A DNA stretch of 64,000 nt from Torymus aiolomorphi. Its lineage: Eukaryota > Arthropoda > Insecta > Hymenoptera > Torymidae. The translations under genes and the position numbers were made by a program. Positions within the stretch are counted from its first letter, which is position 1. Each line of letters begins with the position of its first letter. Positions 34,434 to 45,040 of this stretch are shown piece after piece. The notes beneath the pieces were generated by a model, which was not told the origin of the DNA, made no database searches, and saw nothing but the letters and a program-made list of their open reading frames with translations. The stretch lies in NCBI GenBank assembly GCA_036365515.1, contig CM070874.1, positions 219,650,942 through 219,714,941 of the forward strand. Reading direction: 5' to 3'.

Positions 34434-37341
34434 TTAACAAACATTATTTACTAAACTCTCCCACGCTCTCTTCCCCTTCTCTCTCTCCCTCTTTACCAAA
34501 AACTTTAATAAGAGCTTCAATATTTTTTTCAAAACAATCAACACGTTCTTTAAAAAACTAATTTTTTAAATATATTCTGTCCACACCATTTGTCTATAGT
34601 CCTTTTATTTATTCTGATCTCATATATTCAATAACCACTCTCTACAAATGGTAAGAATTTTTTTCATAACTGTACAAATAACTTGTATTTATTCGAATCT
34701 CATCTATTCAATAAGCACTCTGCAAATGGTAATAATTTTTTTCATGACTGTACCAATAATAATATTGTTAATATAAAACTTTCTACGAAAGTATAAAATA
34801 AGGCAAGTATAGACGTTTTTTCTGTATAATCTATAAAATAATAATATTTATGTTTTATTAAAAGAAATCAAATAAATACCAGTGAAAAAGTCTTTTACTT
34901 CTTTGAGTCATTGTATGCTGAACAAATTATATGTAAGTAAGTACATTCAAATTGTTCATTGCAAATCAAACAAATGACAGTTGTGAAATCAATTATCGAT
35001 AGTCAAGTAATGCAAACAACTCTCGGAAACAACTGTATGACTATTCTCAGAAATGTACTAAAATTTGTACATCCTTCTATACAAATTAAACACAAGAAAG
35101 TACTGAAGTCAATTTATTGTAGTGAAGTACCCATAAGTTAACTTGACGGAATAATACAACTTTTCGTAACTACTTAAAAATATTCAGTCAGCGGGCATAA
35201 AGTACTACTTAACGCCTAACAGGCGTAATAGCTCCCATACTCCTACCAAACTTTATAGAACCTACGCACTTTACGCCCGTGTGGGCGAAAATTATTTTAA
35301 TTATATAACTACTATGCCTTCTTTTTATTTCTAAAATTCATAAGAATTTTATCAGATATTTACGAAAAGTCAAAGCCTATATAAAAAAAATGACATAGTT
35401 ACCACCACATCTCCATTTTTCATTGATCTTTCTCAATTTTGAAATTTCTATAATATTGCGCTTCTTGGGAGGACAATAGAAGTCTGTAGAGCTGCTCTAG
35501 CAGGGGTGGTCCTCCAATCTCCCATACATACTTGGCGGGCCCGACGGTTTGCAGTTTAAGGTCTAGACATGGTCATTTTCATATAAATATTCATATGTTT
35601 AAAGATCAGATAAAACGTATTAATGGGGTGTTGCTTCTACATATTAAATAGGGCTCAGTATTGAATTTATTACTCTGCTTTTGAATAGAAAGTGCAAACC
35701 CGCATGAAAATATCATATGAGATCTCATATGAGAATATTGGACATCAGATCTCATTTGGGAATATCGGACATCAGATCTCATATGAGATCCCATAATATG
35801 TAAAATTGCAGATGACATCACACATATGATATCTCACACGAGATGTCATATGATATTTACACGACGGAAAAGAATAAAAAATAGGTGGCTTACAAAATGG
35901 TTAATAAAACCTAAAGCACTTTTGAGTAGACAATAAATTTATATGCATTTTTTATCCCATTCCCCTTTAAAAAAGACGGACACAAGGAAAAATATTTTCG
36001 GTAATGAAAGTAAATCATGGGATTCTGCACATGTAGGGATATTATATTTAAACGGTATCAATTAAAAATTAGAGCCAATGTAATTATTTATAATGGGCTT
36101 ATAGGTATAAACATTGTTAATGAATTTATGTAAAAATTTAGTATTCTACATTTACAAAGCCCACCAGTAAACTAGAAACCGTCGGGCCGCCAAGTATGTA
36201 TGGGAGATTGGAGGACCACCCCTGCTAGAGCAGCTCTATAGACTTCTATTGTCCTCCTAAGATGCGTAATATTATAGAAATTTCAAAATTGAGAAAGATC
36301 AATGAAAAATGGAGATGTGGTGGTAACTATGTAATTTTTTTATATAGGCTTTGACTTTTCGTAAATATCTGATAAAATTTTTATGAATTTTAGAAATAAA
36401 AGAAGGCATAGTAGTTATATAATTAAAATAATTTTCGCCCACACGGGCGTAAAGTGCGTAGGTTCTATAAAGTTTGGTAGGAGTATGGGAGCTATTCCGC
36501 CTGTTAGGCGTTAAGTAGTACTTTATGCCCGCTGACTGAATATTTTTAAGTAGTTACGAAAAGTTGTATTATTCCGTCAAGTTAACTTATGGGTACTTGA
36601 CTACAATAAATTGATTTCAGTACTTTATTGTATTTAACTTGTATAGAAGGATGAACAAATTTTAGTACATTTCTGAGAATAGTCATACAGTTGTTTCCGA
36701 GAGTTGTTTGCATTACTTGACTATCGATAATTGATTTCACAACTTTCATCTGTTTGATTTGCAATGAACAATTTGAATGTACTTACTTACATATAATTTG
36801 TTCAGCATACAATGGCAAAGAAGTAAAAGTAAATTTGAATGTACTTACTTACATATAATTTGTTCAGCATACAATGACAAAGAAGTAAAAGACTTTTTCA
36901 CTGGTATTTATTTGATTTCTTTTAAAAAAACATAAATATTATTTTATAGATTGTACAGAAAAAACGTCTATACTTGCCTTATTTTATACTTTCGTAGAAA
37001 GTTTTATATTAACAATATTATTATTGGTACAGTCATGAAAAAAATTATTACCATTTGCAGAGTACTTATTGAATAGATGAGATTCGAATAAATAAAAGTT
37101 ATTTGTTCAGTCATGAAAAAAATTCTTACCATTTGTAGAGAGTGGTTATTGAATATATGAGATCAGAATAAATAAAAGGACTATAGACAAATGGTATGGA
37201 TAGAATATATTTAAAAAATTAGTTTTTTAAAGAACGTGTTGATTATTTTGAAAAAAATATTTAAGCTTTCATTAAAGTTTTTGGTACAGGGAGAGAGGGG
37301 GGGGGGAGAGGGTGGGAGAGTTTAGTAAATAATGTTTGTTA
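34434..37341. mobile_element. Non-autonomous element with long inverted arms (2.9 kb) and TTAA ends
   Basis: The arms of about 1.1 kb (34434-35560 and about 36165-37341) are near-perfect complements. The outer edges read TTAACAAACATTATTTAC and its complement, so TTAA borders both sides, as left by piggyBac- or Kolobok-type integration. TTAA is itself palindromic, so this is suggestive only. The unpaired centre (35560-36165) contains repeated CATATGAGATCTCATATGAG motifs, locally self-complementary. Small differences include a duplicated 'aatttgaatgtacttactta' segment at 36772-36870. Confidence 0.65.
34959..35141 (+). other. 60-codon ORF present in both arms of the 2.9-kb element
   Basis: The frame starts at an ATG-less codon (TTG-type position before CAAATCAAACAAATGACAG) and is mirrored at 36582-36764 on the minus strand with five or so residue changes. 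Persistence in both arms may only reflect recent arm homogenisation. There is no recognisable domain and I do not claim it is expressed. Confidence 0.2.
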
Positions 37342-37380
37342 ATTGTCTATTAATGGTCTTGAAGAAACTCCTTGTAGAGT

Positions 37381-37782
37381 TTGAGTTCGGATAAAGGCAA
37401 CGTAACGGTGTGTCTTAATAAATCAGATTATAACAATAAAATGTTAGAACTTCTTTCTGATGATAACACGTATAAAAAAGTAAAAAAGAATCCCTTAGAT
37501 TCATTGATAAAAGAAACTTCCAAAATTTTGAAATCTCTGAATAACTATGAATTTCTTCACAAACAATTTCACAACAATCAATTAACTTTGACGGACACAG
37601 TTCTAGCCAAATGCTACGGATTACCAAAAATACACAAGGAAGGCGCACCCTTACGACCTATTATCTCTTTAGTTAACAGTCCCACCTATTTTTTAGCGAA
37701 TATTATTTATAAACAATTAAAGAATTGTATAACACTTCCACGTTCTCATATTGACAATAGCTTGGAATTAAAGACAAAACTT
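37381..37782 (+). pseudogene. Second Penelope-like element, RT N-terminal part, interrupted by the Polinton
   Basis: The frame encodes an RT fingers region with DKGNVTVCLNKSDY, AKCYGLPKIHKEG, LRPIISLVNSPTY and HIDNSLELKTKL, typical of Penelope-like elements. It runs into the Polinton end at 37783. The frame resumes exactly at 56812 with KNVQLNSDYVLLLLDVKSLF, so the two halves were contiguous before insertion. The element's own 5' part is missing: it begins abruptly at about 37378. Confidence 0.85.
37777..37782 (+). repeat. Polinton target site duplication (left)
   Basis: AAACTT, repeated at 56812-56817. The uninterrupted reading frame of the host Penelope-like element needs only one copy, which confirms that it is a duplication. 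Confidence 0.9.
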
Positions 37783-39130
37783 AGTAGTAGGGGCAGCGCG
37801 GCTACCGCGCCAGAGCGGCTCCCGCGCCACTTACCCACCGAGCACTACTTACCGTCCGTCGGTAAGATAGGGTGCAAAGTCACCATGCGAGAGGCCCGGT
37901 AGAGGGCGCATTGAACATTTACTCCATCGATAAAATGCGTACGTATGTCATGTTGCAGGAGGCATGGGGCCCTCATGTGATGTTATGTTGTAAGTGAATA
38001 TAGAATATTTTTATAATATTCATATACGCGGCTACCGCGCCAGAGCGGCTCCCGCGCCACTTACCCACCGAGCACTACTTACCGTCCGTCGGTAAGGTAG
38101 GGTGCAAAGTCACCATGCGAGAGGCCCGGTAGAGGGCGCATTGAACATTTACTCCATCGATAAAATGCATACGTATGTCATGTTGCAGGGGGCATGGGGC
38201 CCTCATATGATGTTCAGAGAGTATGCTATATCCATTGTGAATATTTATGATGATATCAACACATTTTTATCCCATTCACTTACTACTTAAATCTTTTATA
38301 ATCTTGTTGTTGGGGAAAGGATTGAGTGTTAGTAGAATATTTCGCGGCTACCGCGCCAGAGCGGCTCCCGCGCCACTTACCCACCGAGCACTACTTACCG
38401 TCCGTCGGTAAGGTAGGGTGCAAAGTCACCATGCGAGAGGCCCGGTAGAGGGCGCATTGAACATTTACTCCATCGATAAAATGCGTACGTATGTCATGTT
38501 TCAGGGGGCATGGGGCCCTCATATGATGTTCAGAGGGTATGCTATATCCATTGTGAATATTTATGATGATATCAACACATTTTTATCCCATTCACTTACT
38601 ACTTAAATCTTTTATAATCTTGTTGTTGGGGAAAGGATTGAGTGTTAGTAGAATATTTCGCGGCTACCGCGCCAGAGCGGCTCCCGCGCCACTTACCCAC
38701 CGAGCACTACTTACCGTCCGTCGGTAAGGTAGGGTGCAAAGTCACCATGCGAGAGGCCCGGTAGAGGGCGCATTGAACATTTACTCAATCGATAAAATGC
38801 GTACGTATGTCATGTTGCAGGGGGCATGGGGCCCTCATGTGATGTTATGTTGTAAGTGAATATAGAATATTTTTATAATATTCATATAGTGTTAGCGCGG
38901 CTACCGCGCCAGAGCGGCTCCCGCGCCACTTACCCACCGAGCACTAATTACCGTCCGTCGGTAAGGTAGGGTGCAAAGTCACCATGCGAGAGGCCCGGTT
39001 GTAGAGGGCGCATTGAACATTTACTCCATCGATAAAATGCGTACGTATGTCATGTTGCAGGGGGCATGGGGCCCTCATGTGATGTTATGTTGTAAGTGAA
39101 TATAGAATATTTTTATAATATTCATATAGT
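37783..39130 (+). repeat. GC-rich subterminal repeats of the Polinton, left (five copies)
   Basis: Copies begin at about 37797, 38028, 38344, 38660 and 38896 with CGCGGCTACCGCGCCAGAGC. They run through a self-complementary TTACCGTCCGTCGGTAA box and on to CATGTTGCAGGGGGCATGGG. Two 3' variants exist: one ends 'atgttgtaagtgaatatag' (unit about 235 bp) and one ends 'tatccattgtgaatatttat' (about 316 bp). The 62-codon ORF MQSHHARGPVEGALNIYSID... occurs in every long-variant copy and is a property of the repeat. Confidence 0.85.
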
Positions 39131-40690
39131 GTTATTTGTTAATTATAAGTAGTCTTATATTTTATAAGTATATTTTATCTTAATATATTCAATCAGTATA
39201 TTTTATATTGTATAAGATTCTACAAAGATATTTTATAAGTTCATAGAAATTTTAAAAAGTTAATGATGAGCAATTCAATGAAATTTATATTAACAATATC
39301 AAATGACTATTTTTAAATTCAAAAGAAACTTTAAAATATTTAAACAAGTTAGTTTTTAAGGAAATTTATAAATTCGTGATACGTGCTATGTAAAAAATTA
39401 AAGTCCCTACGAGGAGACTGAAAAGTTAAAGTACAACAGCTGAGAATATCTCAGAAAAAATATGAATTCATTAAAGAAAGTGATTTGAAAATAACTTATA
39501 AATTCATGATACGTGCTGTGAAAAAAAATTAAAGTCCCTACAGAGAGACTGAAAAGTTAAAGTTCAATAGCTGAGAATATCTTAGAAAAAGGAATAACTT
39601 ATAAATTCGTGATACGTGCTATGTAAAAAATTAAAGTCCCTACGAAGAGACTGAAAAGTTAAAGTTCAACAGCTGAGAATATCTTAGAAAAAATATGAAT
39701 TCATTATACGTAAAAAGTTAAAGTATCTGAAAGTTTAAAATAGTAAGTATAAGATGCCTAAGGGACTTATAATATGAATAGTGTGAAAAAGTTTAAGTAT
39801 AAGACGTGAAAATAACTTAGAATTAATTCGACAAATGAATTTACCTTTTATAACTGTAAGAAAAGTGTTGTATTAAGATTCAAGACTTTAAAACTTTTAA
39901 ATTATAAGTCCTGAAAGAAGAAATTATTAAAGACCTGTAAGAATGCTATATTAAAAGTATTAGAGCTGAAATAAGAAAAAGAAACGAGTGGCTAGGACCC
40001 AGCTCGCCTAACCTTTATAGTAAGGAAATGTTTGTAAATACTTTTTATCAGCCCAAACTTAAAAGTTTCTCTGTCATGCGCAGTTCGTCACCTACCAATC
40101 TTTCCTCACTCATCTATGAATCTTTTACGTTACCACGCATGTGCATACGATCATCTATAGATCTTTCTTCTTTAATCTAAAATGAATAACTATACCGTGC
40201 AGGTGCACTGCCATCTATCAATCTTTAAACTGTCGCGCTTGCGCACCTATATACCGACAGTGGATAAAAGGCTGCGCGTCAGTCCCATGAGGCTTAGTCT
40301 CCTTACCAAACGTAAGTATTTCATATAATTACTTTTGATTTTCAGCTTATTAATATACAATCCTTACAGCTTATTGATCTATAGTTTAACTTATAATGAT
40401 TCAGTTTTTCTCTTCATTATATTAATGTAACTTAAAGTTTTCGATTATAATAACTTCGTCTTTTCAACGTATTAACATATATAATTTTCAATTCTCTAAT
40501 ACTTTATCATTTATAGTTCTATAAAATTAAATTTTTTTTTAATGCTTTGCTATTAGTTTATAATACTTGAACATTTTTTAGATACATCTCATTATTTCAA
40601 GTTGACAAGTGCTACTGAGCTTTGAGAGTATTTTTTCGTTACCGTCTGAAAATAGCTTGAAAGATTTTCATCTAATATACCGATAGTTGT
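39131..40690 (+). repeat. Deleted extra copy of the Polinton inverted arm
   Basis: 39131-39362 matches the outer arm (41513-41745). The DNA that would carry the two arm genes is missing, and the sequence resumes with the 120-140 bp tandem repeats (39365-39720). It then continues past the point where the left arm stops (44803): 40020-40690 matches 53248-52592 of the right arm in inverted orientation. This copy therefore preserves arm DNA, including a promoter-like segment, that the main left arm has lost. Confidence 0.8.
40264..40320 (+). promoter_or_regulatory. TATA-type promoter and splice donor in the extra arm copy
   Basis: GGATAAAAGG is followed about 30 nt later by an initiator-like TTAGTC and then a strong splice donor (CCAAAC|GTAAGT). 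The same arrangement is present in the right arm (53020-52969, minus strand), where it points at the three-exon gene. Assigned from motifs only. Confidence 0.35.
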
Positions 40691-41512
40691 AAGTGAATAT
40701 AGAATATTTTTATAATATTCATATACGCGGCTACCGCGCCAGAGCGGCTCCCGCGCCACTTACCCACCGAGCACTACTTACCGTCCGTCGGTAAGGTAGG
40801 GTGCAAAGTCACCATGCCAGAGGCCCGGTAGAGGGCGCATTGAACATTTACTCCATCGATAAAATGCGTACGTATGTCATGTTGCAGGGGGCATGGGGCC
40901 CTCATGTGATGTTATGTTGTAAGTGAATATAGAATATTTTTATAATGTTCATATAGTGTTAGCGCGGCTACCGCGCCAGAGCGGCTCCCGCGCCACTTAC
41001 CCACCGAGCACTACTTACCGTCCGTCGGTAAGGTAGGGTGCAAAGTCACCATGCGAGAGGCCCGGTAGAGGGCGCATTGAACATTTACTCCATCGATAAA
41101 ATGCGTACGTATGTCATGTTGCAGGGGGCATGGGTCCCTCATATGATGTTCAGAGGGTATGCTGTATCCATTGTGAATATTTATGATGATATCAACACAT
41201 TTTTATCCCATTCACTTACTACTTAAATCTTTTATAATCTTGTTGTCGGGGAAAGGATTGAGTGTTAGTAGAATATTTCGCGGCTACCGCGCCAGAGCGG
41301 CTCCCGCGCCACTTACCCACCGAGCACTACTTACCGTCCGTCGGTAAGATAGGGTGCAAAGTCACCATGCGAGAGGCCCGGTAGAGGGCGCATTGAACAT
41401 TTACTCCATCGATAAAATGCGTACGTATGTCATGTTGCAGGGGGCATGGGGCCCTCATGTGATGTTATGTTGTAAGTGAATATAGAATATTTTTATAATA
41501 TTCATATAGTGT
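40691..41512 (+). repeat. GC-rich subterminal repeats, second block (three copies)
   Basis: Copies start at about 40727, 40972 and 41279 with the same CGCGGCTACCGCGCC opening and both 3' variants. A terminal-type block inside the element suggests an internal duplication or a recombination between two Polinton copies. Confidence 0.8.
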
Positions 41513-42060
41513 TATTTGTTAATTATAAGTAGCCTTATATTTTATAAGTATATTTTATCTTAGTATATTCAATCAGTATATTTTATATTGTATAAGATTC
41601 TACAAAGATATTTTATAAGTTCATAGAAATTTTAAAAAGTTAATGATGAGCAATTCAATGAAATTTATATTAACAATATCAAATGACTATTTTTAAATTC
41701 AAAAGAAACTTTAAAATATTTAAACAAGTTAGTTTTTAAGGAAAATTTTCTATTATAAGAATAAATATTTCATAGAGGACATTGGGATGTGGAAACTTTA
41801 AGGGAAAATAAAAAAGATATGTAAGATTATTTCATATTTATTTAAAAAAGCTTTTTCATATTTATTTAAAAAAGCTTAAAAGTAATACATAGTAGAATAC
41901 ATCTTAATCTACGAGTATAAAAAGTTTCAAATTAATCTTTCTACTATAAAAATATATTTAGAAACTAGTGAACATCTTAATTAAAAAGTATTACAATTTA
42001 GCAAATAACTTTGAAAATTTAAAATTAAAGTTAAAGAGAAAATTATCTAAAAACTTATAA
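41513..42060 (+). other. Outer left arm without genes
   Basis: AT-rich arm DNA matching 55755-56310 in inverted orientation. A 'tttcatatttatttaaaaaagct' phrase is tandemly doubled at about 41830-41880. I see no gene. Confidence 0.6.
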
Positions 42061-42351
42061 TTATATAAATTCTAGAAGGCATCCACCTAAAGATTTGACG
42101 AAGACTTCTCTATTAACTAATTCTGACTCTATGTTGAGAAGCGCCTCTGGCTTCTCCAGTAATAAAGAATTAACTTTACTTGGAAGGAAAATGTCAAAAC
42201 TACTGTCTAATTCAAGAACAATTTTTAAGCCGTATTTAGTGGATACCTTTTTTAATGAGGTTATCTTATACATTTTATTTAGCTCCAAGTCCCGTAGTCG
42301 TTTTGTGGGCAGGTATGATGGACTTCTCGCTGCTTCATTTATGAGGTCCAT
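42061..42351 (-). CDS. Small conserved arm protein B (left copy, 96 aa)
   Basis: The frame is intact and begins MDLINEAARSPSYLP. It has the pattern of one small beta-rich domain: MYKITSLKKVSTKYGLKIVLEL, then FDIFLPSKVNSLL, then a C-terminal GGCLLEFI. The alternation KxTxxKGxKIVLEL...xxFLPxK recalls the strands of a single-stranded-DNA-binding OB fold, which would suit a replication accessory protein. That is inference from pattern, not a recognised family. The right-arm copy (55464-55754) differs at only a couple of residues (Met/Gln after NK; Glu/Lys in LLLxKPE). Both frames staying open suggests recent arm homogenisation or selection. Confidence 0.6.
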   Translation of the reverse strand: MDLINEAARSPSYLPTKRLRDLELNKMYKITSLKKVSTKYGLKIVLELDSSFDIFLPSKVNSLLLEKPEALLNIESELVNREVFVKSLGGCLLEFI

Positions 42352-42412
42352 GACTGAAAAAAGAAATGATAAATTATTATTTATATTTTTTTTTATAGAA
42401 TTACTTACTTGT

Positions 42413-42943
42413 TTATTCTGACGTATCAGAACTTTCAGGGGTTGAATATTGCTCTCTCAAGTCTTCCACCCAGCGGTATAAAGCGCAAACTATTTCAACT
42501 GAACAATTCTGTTTCCACCCGGGACAATGATTAATGCAGGCTAGCGGTCGTATAAATCCAGGAGTTCTTATAGATGGACAACCCAAATCCTCCAAGTTTC
42601 TTATATTATCGAAATAGGGTTGCAGCCAGTGTTTTTTGTGTTCACCTTTGACCCAAATTGTTAATAACGACCCCTGCGCTTTTTCTTTCAATTTGTCGAA
42701 AGCCGTTGACAGGTATGAATACGGCACCTCTCCGTGTTCCCAATGAATTCCGTGCAGATTGGATTGTAAATATCTATTTAAAATTTTTACATTCTAGTCT
42801 AAATCACTCCAATCACAGGGTGGTTGAAATGTCGCAACGTACGGCACCGGATTTAACGCATTAGGATCTATATAAGCAATTTCTTTAAATATAAAATTGC
42901 CGTTGTTATCTTTAAAACCTTGTGTATCTACAATTAGTTCCAT
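42413..42943 (-). pseudogene. Arm protein A, left copy, broken by an early TAG
   Basis: Counterpart of the intact 54873-55403 gene. The start ATG (42941-42943) and the first 49 codons are preserved, but codon 50 is TAG (42794-42796) where the right copy has CAG, a single C-to-T change on the coding strand. The rest of the frame is intact to the TAA at 42413-42415. The product would be about a quarter of full length unless an internal start is used. The right arm still provides a full copy. Confidence 0.8.
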
Positions 42944-43019
42944 GATAAGTTATATACTGGAAATGTAGATAACATTATTTGAATATTATTCAAGAAAAAA
43001 AGTAGAGTTAATATAATAG

Positions 43020-44480
43020 TGTTAAAAGTTAGAGTGAAAGATGTGATAATAACTTATTAATTCATAATACATGCAATGAAAAAATTAAAGTCCCTACGGA
43101 GAGATTGAAAAGTTAAAGTACAATAGCTGAGAAAATCTTAGAAAAAAAAAATATGAACTCATTATATGTGAAAAAGTTAAAGTAAGAGATGTGAAAATAA
43201 ATTATAAATTCATGATACGTGCTATGTAAAAAATTAAAGTCCCTAAGAAGAGACTGTAAAGTTAAAGTTCAACAGCTGAGAATATCTTAGAAAAAAATAT
43301 GAATTCATTAAAGTAAGAAATTTTAAAGTAACTTATAAATTCATGATACGTGCTGTGAAAAAATTAAAGTCCCTACAAAGAGACTGAAAAGTTAAAGTTT
43401 AATAGCTGAGAATGTCTTAGAAAAAATTAATAATTTATAAATTCACGATACGTGCTATGTAAAAAATTAAAGTTCCTAAGAAGAGACTGAAAAGTTAAAG
43501 TTCAACAGCTGAGAATATCTTAGAAAAAAAATATGAATTCATTAAAGTAAGAAATTTTAAAGTAACTTATAAATTCATGATACGTGTTATGAAAAAAATT
43601 AAAGTCCCTACAAAGAGACTGAAAAGTTAAAGTTTAATAGCTGAGAATGTCTTAGAAAAATTAATAATTTATAAATTCACGATACGTGCTATGTAAAAAA
43701 TTAAAGTCCCCAAGAAGTGACTGAAAAGTTAAAGTTCAACAGCTGAGAATATCTTAGAAAAAAATATGAATTCATTAAAGTAAGAAATTTTAAAGTAACT
43801 TACAAATTCATGATACGTGTTATGAAAAAAATTAAAGTCACTACAGAGAGACTGAAAAGTTAAAGTTCAATAGCTGAGAATGTCTTAGAAAAATGAATAA
43901 CTTATAAATTCGTGATACGTGCTATGTAAAAAATTAAAGTCCCTACGAGGAGACTGAAAAGTTAAAGTACAACAGCTGAGAATATCTCAGAAAAAATATG
44001 AATTCATTAAAGAAAGTGATTTGAAAATAACTTATAAATTCATGATACGTGCTGTGAAAAAAAATTAAAGTCCCTACAGAGAGACTGAAAAGTTAAAGTT
44101 CAATAGCTGAGAATGTCTTAGAAAAATGAATAACTTATAAATTCGTGATACGTGCTATGTAAAAAATTAAAGTCCCTACGAGGAGACTGAAAAGTTAAAG
44201 TACAACAGCTGAGAATATCTCAGAAAAAATATGAATTCATTAGAGAAAGTGATTTGAAAATAACTTATAAATTCATGATACGTGCTGTGAAAAAAAATTA
44301 AAGTCCCTACAGAGAGACTGAAAAGTTAAAGTTCAATAGCTGACAATATCTTAGAAAAAGGAATAACTTATAAATTCGTGATACGTGCTATGTAAAAAAT
44401 TAAAGTCCCTACGAAGAGACTGAAAAGTTAAAGTTCAACAGCTGAGAATATCTTAGAAAAAATATGAATTCATTATACGT
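43020..44480 (+). repeat. Arm tandem repeats (about 120-140 bp units), left
   Basis: About ten imperfect units share ATTCATGATACGTGCTATG, AAATTAAAGTCCCTAC, AGACTGAAAAGTTAAAGT and AGCTGAGAATATCTTAG. Mirrored at about 53575-54760 in the right arm and partly at 39365-39720. No hammerhead core was found in them. They make up much of the arm length. Confidence 0.85.
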
Positions 44481-44800
44481 AAAAAGTTAAAGTATCTGAA
44501 AGTTTAAAATAGTAAGTATAAGATGCCTAAGGGACTTATAATATGAATAGTGTGAAAAAGTTTAAGTATGAGACGTGAAAATAACTTAGAATTAATTCGA
44601 CAAATGAATTTACCTTTTATAACTGTAAGAAAAGTGTTGTATTAAGATTCAAGACTTTAAAACTTTTAAATTATAAGTCCTGAAAGAAGAAATTATTAAA
44701 GACCTGTAAGAATGCTATATTAAAAGTATTAGAGCTGAAATAAGAAAAAGAAACGAGTGGCTAGGACCCAGCTCGCCTATCCTTTATAGTAAGGAAATGT

Positions 44801-45034
44801 TTGAGAAGATTATGTAATGTCGCAGCTCCTAACGATAAGAATGATGCTGTAAATTTGATTACTCTCGAACGTATTGTACAAGCTGAAGTACAAAAAGTGT
44901 ATCAGTCAACAGCACACTTAAGAACTGAGCTTAAAAATTTAGATGATATTGTTGACATCCATAGAGATGTAATAGATGATAAATTGAGAAAATTGGAATT
45001 TGAAATAGCAACCATACGTAAAAGTAACTCATAA
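44801..45034 (+). CDS. Truncated ORF ahead of the integrase (77 aa, no ATG)
   Basis: The frame enters from the arm boundary (unique sequence starts at 44804) and has no ATG in phase, so its 5' end was probably lost when the arm and the internal region were joined. It opens RRLCNVAAPNDKNDAVN, a phrase resembling the xNVxxPxxxxDAVN connector seen in trimeric fibre-type proteins, followed by a heptad-like helix. It stops with TAA at 45032-45034, seven bases before the integrase ATG, and is in the same phase as the integrase. It could be the end of a lost structural gene. That is a weak inference. Confidence 0.35.
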   Translation: MRRLCNVAAPNDKNDAVNLITLERIVQAEVQKVYQSTAHLRTELKNLDDIVDIHRDVIDDKLRKLEFEIATIRKSNS

Positions 45035-45040
45035 CCTTTG

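Noticed and set aside
38102..41226. Recurring 62-codon ORF (MQSHHARGPVEGALNIYSID) as a gene family
   Set aside because: It exists only in the long variant of the subterminal repeat and is replaced entirely in the short variant. Similarity is that of the repeat DNA.
42095..42421. Plus-strand 108-codon ORF (and its mirror at 55418-55720)
   Set aside because: It is antisense to arm gene B, whose minus-strand frame is better supported by start, stop and arm conservation.
43020..44480. Hammerhead ribozyme in the arm tandem repeats
   Set aside because: 'ctgagaatgtcttagaaa' looks similar to a hammerhead core but lacks the required CUGANGA spacing.
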